From Coriaria nepalensis (lineage: Eukaryota; Streptophyta; Magnoliopsida; Cucurbitales; Coriariaceae): DNA of 64,000 nucleotides. The notes beneath the pieces were generated by a model that was given only the letters and a program-made list of their open reading frames with translations, made no database searches and was not told the DNA's origin. The stretch spans positions 2,676,001 through 2,740,000 of the forward strand of contig CP114500.1 of NCBI GenBank assembly GCA_027186245.1, given 5' to 3'. The translations under genes and the position numbers were made by a program. Below, piece after piece: positions 11,496-24,603 of the stretch (position 1 is its first letter; each line of letters starts with the position of its first letter).

Positions 11496-11829
11496 ACGAA
11501 ATTAATTCCAGTAATATCATATGAGTTCAAGAATAGAAGGTGATTGTAATCTAAAACCAAATTGAGGGAAATCATTTGAGTCTGACCTAAAATATGCTGA
11601 ATTGGAAGTGGAGGAATTTGCACTCCATTTTCACAAACTTGAGCTCTAGATGATCTTATCATTATGAATCAAGAAAAGAATTCATATGCGAAGATAAATT
11701 AAGGAAAGAAAAAAATGAATTGAAGCTGCTTTAGAACAAAGAGAATAAGGCTCCAAAATTTGCGGAAGAAAAAGAAGAGGAAATATGATTGTTTCCTGAA
11801 AATTTTGAGCGATCGCACTCTGATACCAT
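11496..11829 (-). mobile_element. 5' side of decayed copia remnant B, with its own primer site
   Basis: Continuation of remnant B on the other side of the nested insertion. On the minus strand the open stretch from 11662 down to 11497 reads into NSYDITGINF, the usual lead-in to the gag domain that resumes at 6387. Upstream at 11818-11829 the sequence TGGTATCAGAG is a second tRNA-iMet primer site, so an LTR of the old element should begin at 11830 (TGTCAAAATT on the plus strand). Its other LTR was not found. Confidence 0.8.
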
Positions 11830-14100
11830 GTCAAAATTTAAGAAGAAGATGAAAGAAATCTGTATTTTGCATTAACCTTAAAGGAGCTAAAAACTCTGAC
11901 TTATATACAACGTGTTAGGAAATGGATGCACTCTTATAATAGAATAAATGTAATAGAATAAATATTTAAAATTTTTATTCGGATCATATCCTGATATGTA
12001 TAATTTCTAGATCAATTATACAATAATTATATCGCATATAACATTTTACAGAAAATATAGTAAATCTCATCAAATTGAATCAAGATTAAGGAATATGAAT
12101 ATCTTATCTTCTTCATTATAGAACTCTTCTTATAAAGATGGAAATTTGCCTATGTGTTCGCCCTCTAACTGTTATTCACAGATTAAGTTTGTATTTAAAA
12201 TTTCAGCTTATGAGATAATAAACTCGGGAAAAATGAAGGAAAAAAACTTCATTTTCTTTCTTTGATTTTCGGCCAAAAGGCTTAGAATACTTCATAATTT
12301 CAGCTAAGGCCTTAGGGTCTATTTTTATGCATAACTAGATTATAGTTTTCTAATCACATTAGATTTCTTAGTTGCCTTAAAACTCTTATTATCTTAAAAT
12401 GTCTTATCTTAAAACTCTTAAAAGATAAAATTGGGTCAAACACATCTTTATATTGCTGACCATTATAATGGGTATAACCTATGGATACTTAATCAACCCT
12501 TTAATTAATTTGGTTCATAAAAATTCAATTAATAATCCGACACATTAACTCTTTAATATCTAATTATTAATATAAATATTTATGATACTTTTATAATTAA
12601 ATAAAAGTTCATACGTACTTATTAATTTCTAATTAAAATAAATTCATATTTAGTTATGTTAGTAGAGCTGCACGATATTAAATTAACAAATTAATAATTA
12701 ATATTTTGCCCATATAGTCAAACTATAAGTTAAATTATCATTTTACTTTTCAAATGGTTTTGGTCTATTTTTCCTTTTCCTCCAATGAGACTTTAAATGA
12801 GTTACTACAAACCTTATGTATGTGACCGATTATGTTTTATATCACACCGACATGAGGATTTTATAAACACATTTATGATTTTATTTAATTTAAAACTATA
12901 TTTTAAATTAAATAATTAACTTAATCATCTCATAATTAAATGACTTTAAACCTCCAAATCAAGATTTTTTTTTTAGAAAAGTATCAAAACTATATATGGG
13001 AGATGAGAAGTACTATTTTCCAGAAGATCTTGTTTGTAACCATCGCATACTTATAATAACAATCTTTTAATCTCACCAATATCTTGATTTGTCTTAGGGC
13101 ATGATTTAAATTTTAAACCCTAATAAACAAATCATATGGACCATTATACCTTTATTGAACATCAACAATACATTTATAGAAACTCCTTTCAAATCATACT
13201 ACTTTGCAAAGATTCTTTGTTCGATAAAGTATATAATTCATATGACTTTATTCCAAATACGAAAGTGATAAATTCCCTCTTAACCACTCATAATCCTTCT
13301 CGTACAACCCTTCATACTCATCGGTTCACCCGGTATTCACCCATGGCTAAGACTAATATGAATAATATCAAAGTATGAAGTTTGGTACTTAAGAAAATCA
13401 TGGTATCTCAAGCCGGAGGATCATATGTAAAATAATCATTAGATAATTCTTAATAACAATCAGTATTAATTACCATTGAGAATTATCTAAGTATCATATT
13501 CAGTACCATTAGTCTCTACTAAGCGCCCATGCAATTATCATGGTGTTTCACTAACGTCACTAGCTGTGAGATCGGCCACTCTAATAATTAGGTAATGAAC
13601 TATATGATTGTCTATTCAGATCAATAGATGTTCATTCTCAAGATCCTAAAACAATGAACCGTTTATATGTTAAGAACTTTTAGCGACTCGAGTTTTTATT
13701 AACACGATCTCTAGCGTGATCTTCAGAGTGCATAACTCAAGATATTAGATTTTTATCATGATACATATATAAGATATTTAATATTAATTTCAACAAAATC
13801 AATAAACATGATAAATAGTAAGTAACTTTCATTAATGATAATAAATGATGTCTTGCTAATGTCTATATAAAGATAGTATCACATAAATTATTTATCTCAT
13901 CATATCAAAATTCGATTGACTTGACGGGCATACATTTTCACAACGATCACTAACCTTAACTAACCCATTTAAGTTAACTAACTATTATTAACTGTAACTT
14001 AAACTAACTAACCATAATATAACAGATTAATTAATACTAATTAATTATGACGCAGCCCATCTCACTTTTGGAAAAATTAGAATTTTCGTCTAAATATTAA
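11830..14100. other. Probable LTR of remnant B, then AT-rich non-coding DNA
   Basis: The first few hundred bases are expected to be the 5' LTR of remnant B because a primer site precedes them, but no partner LTR is present to fix its length. The rest has no coding signal. The stretch around 13330-13760 is of more balanced composition and may belong to a large non-coding retrotransposon derivative; I cannot confirm this. Confidence 0.4.
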
Positions 14101-15183
14101 AATTTTATAAATAATGTAAACACTTTTCAATAAAAAAAAAATCTACTTTTGTCGACTCTTATTTTTATATAATGTATTTCTCGTGGTTAGATTAAAATAT
14201 ATATATAACACCACGGATGAAGGCCGTGGTGAAAAATATAAACCCTCGAGTGCATGTATTCCCATGTCATTATGCAAAGGATTTCGCGATCTGCATGTTG
14301 TAGTAGTGCAACATATTCATTATGTTGCCTCCATAAAGGAAGAATATACTCCCATGTCACTATGTAACCATGCATGCATCAGTCATCCACCTCCCCCTGA
14401 TCTATTCATTCATGGAGGTTTCTAAAAGTTAGGCAAATACCATAAGATATTACCTTCCTATGTAGACGAACCAAATTAAGGTTCTTTAGAAAGAGAACAA
14501 ATATTTATGTATTTCTTGCTAAGAGCATTAGATACTGTTTTTGACCCATTAAGCTCCAAGCATTTTAGCATCATTTAGATCAGCATAAACTGCCTAAACC
14601 AACCTTTGAATAAGTGATCTAAGATTCTCAAAGTGTTTGTTTGATCAGCAAAATGTGAATTAATAAGGCTCTAAAGTAGTTTCGTGGGTCACTCGACGAT
14701 CAAAGCAATTTACGTAGAATCTCTCCCATTTTGATTTATTAAAGAAATGAATTAGTTATAGGCTGCGTCATTTTAATAATTTAGCGCTTTCAAATTTTTA
14801 ATAATTATATTTAAGTTTTTATTTTAATTAGGTTAATTAAATGATTTATTGTAATATAGACAAATAATACATTTTATTTAGTATGAATTTTATAATTTAT
14901 AGTACCTAATAGAAAACCTAATCAGAGTTAGTGGGGTTCTGATTAGGTTGTCTATATAAAGAACCTTGTAGGGGTTTTGATCCCCAAAGTTAATCATTTT
15001 ATTCTCTTTTTAATTCCTCCTCTTTGAGTGAGATTTATTAAGAGAGATAGATTAGTTTGTAAAAGACATCATACTCATCTCTAATTGATATCATGAATTT
15101 AGGTACAACATTCTCAATTATAAAATCTTGATATTCTATCGGAGTTTATGAGATTGATTTAGATTATATGTCTATTATAATAA
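14101..15183. other. AT-rich non-coding DNA, possibly the LTR of copia remnant C
   Basis: No gene was recognised. The 80-codon frames at 14183-14425 on both strands have no domain. The last 250 bases contain a TATA-like CTATATAAAG at about 14951 and precede a primer-site-like TGGTATAAGAAC at 15184, so they may be a decayed LTR. Confidence 0.35.
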
Positions 15184-17290
15184 TTGGTATAAGAACCTGC
15201 TTCGTATTAAATTATTATGATTAATTCTGTTGATTATGATTAATAAATTTCATGTGTTTATATTGTCATGATTATATGGTTTTTGTTTAATCCAAATGAT
15301 TTTAAAATTTGATTCATAATTATGTGTATGATTTATTTTAATTTTCATTAATCATGATCACATGATTAATAAAATTTTTCAATTTTGGGAAATCGATTCA
15401 GTTAATAAATCCATGATTTTTTGTTTTGTTTTATTAACCTTTGATTTTCATTATATTCATATCTACTGCATATAGATAGTTATATGTATATATATATTAA
15501 AGTTTTTGGTTACGGGTTGTTTTTGTTTAAATATATATATATATATATTAAAGTTTTTCTTTTACCTACGAATTGACTTTTGTTTTAAGTTTTGTTTAAG
15601 TTTTTTTTTTTGGTTAACTGAATATATATATATATATATATTAAAGTTTTTATTTTGATTAGGGATTGATTTTTGTTTAAGTATATATATAATTATATTA
15701 TATAAAATCAATTTTGTTTAAGAATCTTTTTTTTAAACATATGGTTTTGGGGTTTTTTTAAAATATATATATTAATTTTGAGGTGTTGATTTTATTTATG
15801 AACATGACTTAATTCTTGAATGTTATTTGAATTAGATCATAATTAAGTACATTTGATTCATAATATGTTTGTATGATTTTGGTTCAATTTTGTTCTAGAA
15901 AAAACAAACTTTTATGTTTAAGATCAATAATAATTTAATATTCAATTTTGGATATATTTGATTTGAGTTAAGGAAAGTAAAAATTTTTAGTTTCAAGTTT
16001 TCTTTTAGGATTTTTCCTATGAAGAAGAAATTTGGGTAAACTAAATTTTTACTACATGACGCCTAGCGCTGCGGTGCCAAAGGGCAAGAACAAAGGGTGT
16101 CGTGATATCACCCATTGGCGCAGCAGCACCATTTAGACAAAATTTAAAAATATATTACAAATTTAAAGGTTTTAAATTTAAAAATTTAAATTTTATTCTG
16201 TATTTATATCTCTTATCTTGAAATAAATTAATTGAAATAAAACGTTACCAAAGTAACCTTTTTTGCATAGAAGTTTTTATTTTGAGATATTAAGATATGT
16301 GTGTTTATTGTTAATGCGATCAATGATCGGCTCAAAGAAAGATCATTGATTGGCCAAATAGTAAACACACATGCGAAGATGAATGTATGATGATTATAAA
16401 GTTTCAATGTGTGATGATTATTATCAATATTTGATTTATGCATGAAGAGTATGACTTACAAGTTGATGTTTCTATCCAAAGACTAAACATCAATGTTATG
16501 TATAAAAATTTATGTCTTGCATTCATATGTTTCTTTTGTTTTTTTAATTTATATATATATATATGTCTTGACATGAATTTTATTAGTGAGATTATGTTTT
16601 TTATTTATTCTCAAATTTGTTAGTTATTGTTACTGTTGCTAATGTTATTAGCAATATGAATTCAATCTTAACGCTTAAAGGCAAAAACTTTAAGAGTTGG
16701 AAAGATAACGTTATGTTGGTTTTCGACTGTATGGATTTAGACTATACATTAAGAAAAGAACACATGCTCCTCTTATAGAGATAAGTTCCATTGAGAATAA
16801 ATGGAACTTTGAGAAGCGAGATCGTTATAATCGCCTTAGTCCAATGATGCTAAAGGGCAACATTCTAGAAACATTCAAGGGATGTATGTCTAATGAGGTA
16901 ACTATTAAGGATTTCTTTTAAGAAATTGAAAAATATTTTGCATAAAACGAAAAGGCTAAATAAGCAAGTTTTTAGCTGACTTTGTTCAGATGACATATAA
17001 AAGAAAATGAAACATAAGGGAGTACATTATGGAGATATCTAACATCGCTTCAAAACTTAAGATAGTTAAGTTAGAGTTGTCTGATGACTTACTCATACAT
17101 TTAGTACTCATTTCTCTTCCTGTACATTATGGTCGATTTATAGTAAGTTATAATACTCAAAAGAATAAAAAGATTCTCAATGAGCTCAATTTTTACTGTA
17201 TGTAAGAATATGATAGATTGAAGCGAGATAAAACTGTTAAAAGTGTTTATGTTGTAACTAACTCAAGAAAAATAAGCATAAAAGGGTAAT
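15184..17290 (+). mobile_element. Decayed Ty1/copia remnant C (leader and gag)
   Basis: At 16655 the plus strand reads MNSILTLKGKNFKSWKDNV then MLVFDCMDLDYTLR, the start of the copia gag family with LNGxNFKxWK. Sequence to about 17270 shows further gag-like words (EISNIASKL, NELNFYCM-like) broken by stops and shifts. A primer-site-like TGGTATAAGAAC lies 1.47 kb upstream at 15184. No polymerase follows; the element is truncated. Confidence 0.65.
15485..15692. repeat. Diverged tandem units with (TA)n TTAAAGTTTTT cores
   Basis: Three degenerate units, each an AT microsatellite followed by TTAAAGTTTTT and ending in a TTGTTTAA-like word. The cores start at 15497, 15548 and 15641. They lie in the presumed leader of copia remnant C. 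Confidence 0.6.
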
Positions 17291-19134
17291 GAAGGTGTAG
17301 TATGAACATCACAACTCAAGAAAAAAAAAAAGAATCAAGATTGGAAATTCACTTATTTTTTTTGAAAGAAACTTGAGTACGTGAAGAATTACTATTCCAA
17401 GTACCCGTATGACGTGTAAAGAAATATATAGTTTATTTTAACGTTAATTTAACTTTTATATCTAATAATACTTAATAGGTAATTTTTGAAACTACTACTC
17501 ATATAAATATGTATATACATAATTACATATACAACCAACCGTCAAATAATACCCGACAGATTCATCTTGAATTTTAGCTCTTCCGAAATTTCTCTATTTT
17601 TAAAATAATATTGTATTTAAACATGCCGTAGCATATTTCACCCTAGATGAATTAGTCGGGCTGTTTCACCCACTCATGACCAGTCACTATAAGGAGTGTA
17701 TTCCCTTAACCTTTTGATATATAATCAGACAATTGAACTAAGCCCATTTATTAAGTTCCATCAGTAACACTTAATGAAATATTTTTACCGTTAATAATAA
17801 GATAAAGAAATTTGTTAAAAACTTTTTGAAGTGATAGCGATTCATCAAATTTTTACCTTTTTTCCTATAGAGTGAAAAAAATACTCCGGAGTTAAGTTTT
17901 TATTTACCTTTCGTAAATTGTTGTCGAGGGTAAAAAGAACAAAATTGATACGATGCTTCGAGGTTTATGGATAGAACAAAGATTTATATATAAATGTAAT
18001 GATAGAAATTAAAATTGATCTCAACAGTAAATAATACTATACCACAGATTCGACGGGAAGATGGCAGAATAATTGAGTGTTACAGAGATTAGGATTACGT
18101 GTACATAGACTGAGCATCTGGGGGCATATATTAATATATTATTGAGGAGTGACTGCAAAAAAAGCACAAAAAGGTGTAAAAGGAGGACAACTTTAGAGGT
18201 CTCGATCTGTCAGTTCATGCTCTTGCCAAACAAGGCATCAGTGCTAATGCATATCGACCTTCCTTCAAGAGTTCAAGTTGTATGGTACAAATTATTGAAA
18301 ACCTAAACACTCAAAAAAAGCACCATAGGAAATGAAAGAAAGTTGCGAATAGTGACTGATTCTTATAATTTTTAGTCCCAAATGTACTTTTTGATCATTC
18401 ATCTATCGAATAATAATTGTATCCATTTTGTAAACATTTTTTTCCCTTCAATTATTTCTTAACGATGATGAGGTGGTAACTTAATAGCACTCTAAGCTAT
18501 TTTTCTTAGGTTTAATCTAATTATTATCGTAGTTACAGTTGAATTTATAAAATTACTTACGTAGTATGTATTCGAGCCGTCAAAATTACATCTAATTATC
18601 TTAGATAATGACATGGTAACATACAAAATAATAAATAATATTGAATTTGTTTTAGCGATTGCTAGCTAACTTGTTTATGTTTCTCACTACTGCAATTATG
18701 TGTGAAACTTTTTCAACTTTATTTTTCCTCTGAGTTAGTACATTAGTTAGAGAATCTTTATTTTTTTCCTACTTAAATTAGGTAGATAGAGCTATGTCAA
18801 AAACATTAGCTAGCTAGCCAGGCAGATTTTAGTTAGATGCAATCATCCGAGTTATCTGGTGATAAGGAAACATTGACTGCGGAGGAGACTGTGATATAAT
18901 TTATGAGCTGAGTATGAAGTGTCTATGTGAGATTAGGTTTCTAATTAACTAATTAGGTTTCTTAAATCTAATTAATGAATTCTTTTTCTTAAATCTCGTT
19001 AGATACAAATCAAAATTCATGTTCTACGAAGAATTCGAATCGATAAATTCAATCATTTTTGTTTCTTAAAAAGTATTATAGAGAAAAATATAATTATTAA
19101 TTTATAAATTAATTAGATATCTTCTTATTAAATA
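17291..19134. other. AT-rich non-coding DNA
   Basis: No gene, RNA or repeat family was recognised on either strand. Confidence 0.45.
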
Positions 19135-19660
19135 ATATGAAATAATTTTAATACTCACTCTCATTTATGAGCTGATTATTCCGTTGGTCCAACAAATAAT
19201 ATAATAAATGATAGACACTTGTCAATTGAGTGTGAATACATCCGTTTATGGTATAGTTCTGATATCATGTCGAATTACCATCTATTCCAAAAGCTCATGA
19301 TAAATTAATGAATCTAATAGTTTTTTTTTCTCTAAAAGGCATTTTAGAAATAGATAGAACTCTTGACTTATAAATCAATTATAAATATTTTTCCTAAGCG
19401 ATATGAGATGAATTCCAACACTTCATTTCTTTTGTGAGCTAATTATTTTGAATGCCGAACAAGTGATACAATGGATGAGGAGCACTTATTAATAGAATGT
19501 AGACATATCAGTTTAGAATCTAGTTATGATATCATGATAAATTAGAGTATAGTAATTTTGTTCCCTAAAATATCTTGTAAAGTAAGACGAAACTCTTGAT
19601 TTATAAACTAAGTAAAAATTTTCTCCTTAAATGATATGATACAATTCCAATACAAATTAA
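19135..19660. repeat. Tandem, diverged copies of a TRIM-like unit (period about 267 bp)
   Basis: Two clear copies with matching words 267 bp apart: TGAGCTGATTATT at 19168 and TGAGCTAATTATT at 19435, and GATATCATG at 19261 and 19528. Each unit holds a decayed TCTGATACCATG-like primer word followed by AATTACCATCTATTCCAAAAG, a sequence type familiar from small non-coding LTR elements in plants. A weaker third copy may precede 19135. Confidence 0.5.
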
Positions 19661-20020
19661 ACTTTACAGTCTAGACCAATCCGGCATGAACTATGATCAG
19701 AAATGGCTACGCAAATGTGTGCAGGCAATGCGATGAAACCAAACAATACTAATAGATTCAAAAGGTGCATGGCAATGATATCAAGAGCTCATGAAACCCA
19801 TATTACATAAGTTAATCAAAGAATTAAGGATATTCGGAAACTTATTATGATATCAAACTATTTTTTTATTTTTTTGGTTAGAAAATGTTGAGGTTCATAT
19901 GACTGTAGCTTATATCCGTTAATTACTTATATATATCAAATGTAATATTCTTTATTTTTACAATATTACTTACATCGGTGGTATTGGTAATTAATTTAAC
20001 AAATATAATACCCTATATAA

Positions 20021-20061
<41 letters not shown>

Positions 20062-20365
20062 CAAAAACAAAAACGTAGTTAATTATATTATTATATACAC
20101 ACAACACAACAATAATTGTAATTAATTATTTAAATCATGTTATAGGAAACTAGACAGCAAACCTAAATGGTAAAATGTTGAAATCGACGAAAGCTCAATT
20201 TCTTTGTTTCCTGACCAGCAAGTTATTCCATTCTTTTAAATATTAAATTTAGTAGTTTCTGTAATTTTCTCGATCGATCGTTAAGCCTGCCTAACTCCTC
20301 TCGACTTCCTTTGACAAACTTGAACTACCAGCCTGTACAGCTTTGACAATGAAGTTCATAATAAT
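19661..20365. other. Non-coding DNA with an ATA microsatellite
   Basis: No gene was recognised. It contains an uninterrupted (ATA)n tract at about 20023-20059. Confidence 0.5.
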
Positions 20366-21036
20366 TAGGGATGCTAAAATGGGTTGGGTCGGTTTGGCAC
20401 GACAAAAGTACGGTACGAGTGTCGGGCCGTGTCCTGTCTAACTATGCGAGTATGTGGGCCGGCATGATATGGCTTTCTCGTGCCGGCACGGAGCACGACA
20501 CGACCTTTTTAGACCCGTTCGAAGCACGAGCCTAAAAGCATCTCCTAATCATAAAGGTTTTTTCTCCGAAAATCATTTTGCATGTTAAAAATCTTTCGAT
20601 TAATACAAGATCTTGTTTTGCCAAATAATATTTATTACAGTTTATTTATAATTTTAATTATTAATTATATTAACTTCTAATTTACTAAATAATAACTATT
20701 ATAAACGATTAAAAATATATAAAAACATGTATGACAGTATTAATATTTTACTAATCATTTTAAAACTTTTCTTTTATTTAAAATTAATTATAAAAATTTA
20801 AACAGTAAATTTTCGAGCTCACGAATCGAAACGGGCCCACATGCCAAAATAGGCACATGGGCCAAAATGGGCTTACAGGCCAGCACTATCCCACGGACCG
20901 ACACAACATGTTCATAGCCAGTTATTATATTCGTACTGTGCCCTTATTTTTAGACATGAACATAGACATATACACAATACAGACTAATCTATACCGTACC
21001 CAAACCTGATCGGACCGACACAAATCACCACCTCTA
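20366..21036. mobile_element. Non-autonomous DNA transposon, probably hAT-type
   Basis: A 671-bp element with imperfect terminal inverted repeats. It starts TAGGGATGCTAAAATGGGTT and the reverse complement of its end starts TAGAGGTGGTGATTTGTG. Sub-terminal blocks are rich in GGGCCGTG, GCACGACACGACC and GGGCCCACATG words in opposite orientation, around an AT-rich centre. TAGGG(A/G)TG termini and GC-rich sub-terminal repeats are typical of plant hAT elements. The expected 8-bp target duplication is not clean, so the ends may be off by a base or two. Confidence 0.55.
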
Positions 21037-24000
21037 ATAACATAGGAGCAGTCACATGTTGGTTGGTTTCAAAAAAGCTATCATCGATCGATCAAATATA
21101 AAAAACAGGGACAGCCCCTCTGTTTTGACTGTCTAGAACAAGAACCTTATAGCTTTGTAAAAGAAACCCTCTTATTTTTCTAAGAAGCTTCGTATGAGAA
21201 GATCGATACTATTGTTCTAACGCATGTGACTAATTAATGTGAAGTTAGATAGCTAATAATTATTGCACGACCGAATCTCATGCACGCATGTAGATGCATG
21301 CATGCGTGACTTTCTTGCTTAACACGCTAGCTCCCTAGCTAGCTAGCTGAGAATGCTAGAGAATAAATGAAGCATAATTAGAGGGTTCAAAATGTGTACG
21401 TAGTATACTGCGAATTGGATTTCTAAATAGTATTTGTTTATTTTTCAGACGGTTGCTACGTTTCGTTTTCTAGGCGCTTTACTTTTGTCAGTTTGTCAAT
21501 GGTCGGTCCATCTTGTTGGTATTGAGTCATTGAATCATATGCAAACGAATCTAATGGGATCAATATATTAATTAAGTATTTAATTAAGAGGAAAAAAAAC
21601 GTAAAAGAAGAATCTCTACATTATTTGTACTTCGACGGAGAAAAGTAAAGCTAGTCTAACTAACGTGAAAGTTTTCTCTTCTTTCATGGACGAATAGGGT
21701 AATAAGATAAGTCAACAATTTCGACAGGTCTATGTATACAACAATTAAGAAAAAAATAAGTATAAATATTAAATTACCAAGAAAGTTTAAATCGTTTACA
21801 CTCCCAGTCCCGCGCCAATAGTAAACAGGGAGACCGTTTCTATAGTCTAACTCGTAAGTTGTGATTTAACTTTTGATCAAGTTATTGGTTATCTGTATAA
21901 TTATAGTTGTCAAGAAACAAGTTTAATAATACCATATCAATGTATTAACCTATTTATTACTCATTCGATTTGCTTAGTTAACATGGTTTATTAAGTTTTT
22001 GAAGTCCCTCCTATTTTAGATCATGCTATTAAATTACTTTAAAAAGAAAGTTTATATTCCAAGGAAGCTTCCAAGGCATAGATCTTAAGGATAATTTTTT
22101 GAATTTGTATAATATCTACCATGCACGTCATATATTATAGGGTTAATTTAAGTCATGCACTTACGAAAATTGCAACGGCGGCGATTCAAACCCCACGTTA
22201 GGGTTTGTATATATATACATACACGTCGAATTAAACATTTATACATAATTAAAAAGAGAAACAGAAAAATCAAACCCCACGTTAGGTACGTAGTGCAGAT
22301 GCAAGATAGTCGTCGTCGTCGTCGTCAACGCGCAAATCAAACGACAGAAGGTACAATTAGGCGCTGCTTGTTTTTTCGATGCAAACTAGGAGGGCCGTTG
22401 GCTTTTCTTCACTTACAAGGGACTGTGTGAAGAAGGGTTTTCGTATTACTCCCCAACTAAAACCCCATGTTATTTGTTTCCCATTTTGTCCAAGTTACCA
22501 AATCTAATTATGGCATTCATGCATGTTTACAATATTCTAGATGTGATGAAGAAGACAGCTTGTTTTCTTATGATCTATTATTGACCTAGACAATTCATGT
22601 TAATAACTCAAATAGTAGATCAAACTAAATAAACCAAAAAGCTTAAACGGGAGTTGCATTGAAGTGCATTGAATGTAGATTGAAAGTACAAATGAGGGTT
22701 GGTTAAAAAATTAAAAAAAAAGCCCTCCGGACCAAGAAATAGAGGAGGAAAATGAGCTTATACATAAGTTACGTGACTTTTCGCCTTATAACAAATTCAG
22801 GATCACCATAGCAAACACAATTATTAACATAATTGTTCGTAAAAGTGTTGATACATGGAAAATCGTAGACATATTTCAAGAGTTGATTTGTTCAAGAATT
22901 TAAAATAAATATAATCCGGTTATAATTAAATTGAGTAATTAATATGACCAGTTAGAAATTAATTTTTTTATTGGGTTGTAATTAATCTCGATTAATTGAA
23001 AGCGGCTTAATTAGATTAGATTCGGTTAAATGTTAGATTACTTTCAGTAAGATGAAAACTAGTTAGGATCAATGATATGGTATGAAAAATAGTATAGATC
23101 TAAACTATTCGGATAAAAGATAAAAATAAATAATGTATCATATATTTTGACTTAATCAAAAAGTGACATTTCGACTTATGCTTATAGTGTCATGACCACA
23201 GCCAGCCATAAGGGAATACAAAATGGAGCAACTTGCCCTAGTCAAAGATCAAGCTCAGTCAAAGGTTGAACTTCCTTTCCCCAAAAAGTTGATGAAGTTG
23301 TGCCTTGATCATCACGTCGGCCGAACAATGTGGAGAGAGAGGGGCGATTCGACCGGAATTGAAGCAAAAAGTAGGAGGGAAGGTTGCAACTAACTTGGAT
23401 CAAAAGAAGATTATATTTGATTAGAGACTGAGTCGAAAACAAACCCACTAAAAAAGTGTATGAGACTCATAAAGTGAAAAAATGGTACTAGATTGAGAGG
23501 AGGTGAATATCGAAGTTGACTTATTATAAATTTACCATCACATAATTTGCCTATAAATAAAAGACTTCTGAAATGCAAAAAATCATCATCTGGTCATCTA
23601 AAAAGTCAATCAACACTTGATCAAACACAAAATTCCTGAAAAATTACTCTCTCAAAGTCTAACACTACACATGTCATTTTCTCATTTTTCTCCTGTAATT
23701 ATGCCTTTAATTCTTTAAAATTCATACTTATAAATAATATTTAGAGCATCGGGTTCTATTACGAGTGACAGTATCGACCTGTCGTTAACTGGTTAGACGC
23801 TTTCCTATCTTTATTTGTTCATTTAGTTTTTTTTTTTTTGTTAAATGTATCATAGGAATAGGGATAATTTAGAATTAAATTTTGTTTTGCAATGGATTTT
23901 CGGACTGTCAACAACAAGGAATAGAAGAACAACGCTCATGACTAGCTGTAATAGAAACAAAGTCTCGATGATTTTCCACCCAATCAGCTAGATATATCCC

Positions 24001-24261
24001 CTCTCTAAATTATAAAGCAACCATTGATAGTGGATTAGATTATGACAAACATGGGTTTAGCTACACCTAAAAATTTGCATTATGGATTAGTTCCGTGAAG
24101 TCGACGAATAGTAAAAGTTCAAGTGAGCGTGTAAAATAATTACACTAAAGAAAAAGGGTATAATCTCTTACTAAGACCCCATATAAGGATTACAACCTAT
24201 CATCACTTTACGGCCTGTCAATAACGAGTACATGCATAGATAAAGAAAGAAGGCACAACTT
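21037..24261. other. Non-coding DNA
   Basis: No conserved gene was recognised. The 91-codon frame at 22155-22430 is basic, low complexity and includes a (GTC)n repeat. The 68-codon frame at 23242-23448 (minus) has no identifiable domain. Notable only for a GATC-rich palindromic stretch near 21080 and CTAGCTAGCTAG near 21340. Confidence 0.45.
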
Positions 24262-24603
24262 GACAAAATGAAATTATAAAAGGGCCACTTTCTCATTTCC
24301 CTTCAAAGTTATGAAAAACTAGTTCGTGAGTCGAGACAAGCAGACCATGTCGGAGAGTGGGATTCAGATGGGTCGGATCCTGAAAACGTGGATGGAGCAG
24401 CACCACCACAGGAAATCAGCTCTACCGACCTGATCAAATGAAGCAAACACTTTTCCTTGCAGAACATCCTCTAGTGGGTGCTGCTCCATCCACGTTTTCA
24501 GGACCCTTCTGAATCCCACCCTGCAACCTGATTTGCTTGTCTCGGACTAGTTCTTAGAACTTTGAATGGAAACGGGAAACTGACCCTTTTCTTCATTTGG
24601 TTC
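24262..24603. ncRNA. Long imperfect foldback, candidate small-RNA (MIR-like) locus
   Basis: An inverted repeat of about 340 bp. The inner stem is perfect over 26 bp (24379-24404 against 24477-24502) around a 72-nt loop. The next block, 24357-24374 against 24503-24520, pairs with one mismatch, separated from the first by four extra bases on the 5' arm. Pairing continues outward through an ACTAGTTCG / AGTCCG block and a TTCAAAGTT block to about 24262 and 24603. It matches no conserved plant microRNA I recognise. It could be a young MIR gene, an inverted duplication feeding siRNA, or a foldback transposon. The 5' arm also holds a 28-codon frame (ATG at 24347). Confidence 0.5.

Noticed and set aside
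14183..14425. Paired 60- to 80-codon frames on both strands
   Set aside because: Contains repeated CCCATGTCA words and no recognisable protein family.
22155..22430. 91-codon plus-strand frame rich in Arg and Lys
   Set aside because: It runs through a (GTC)n microsatellite and a repeated CAAACCCCACGTTAG word; no family resemblance.
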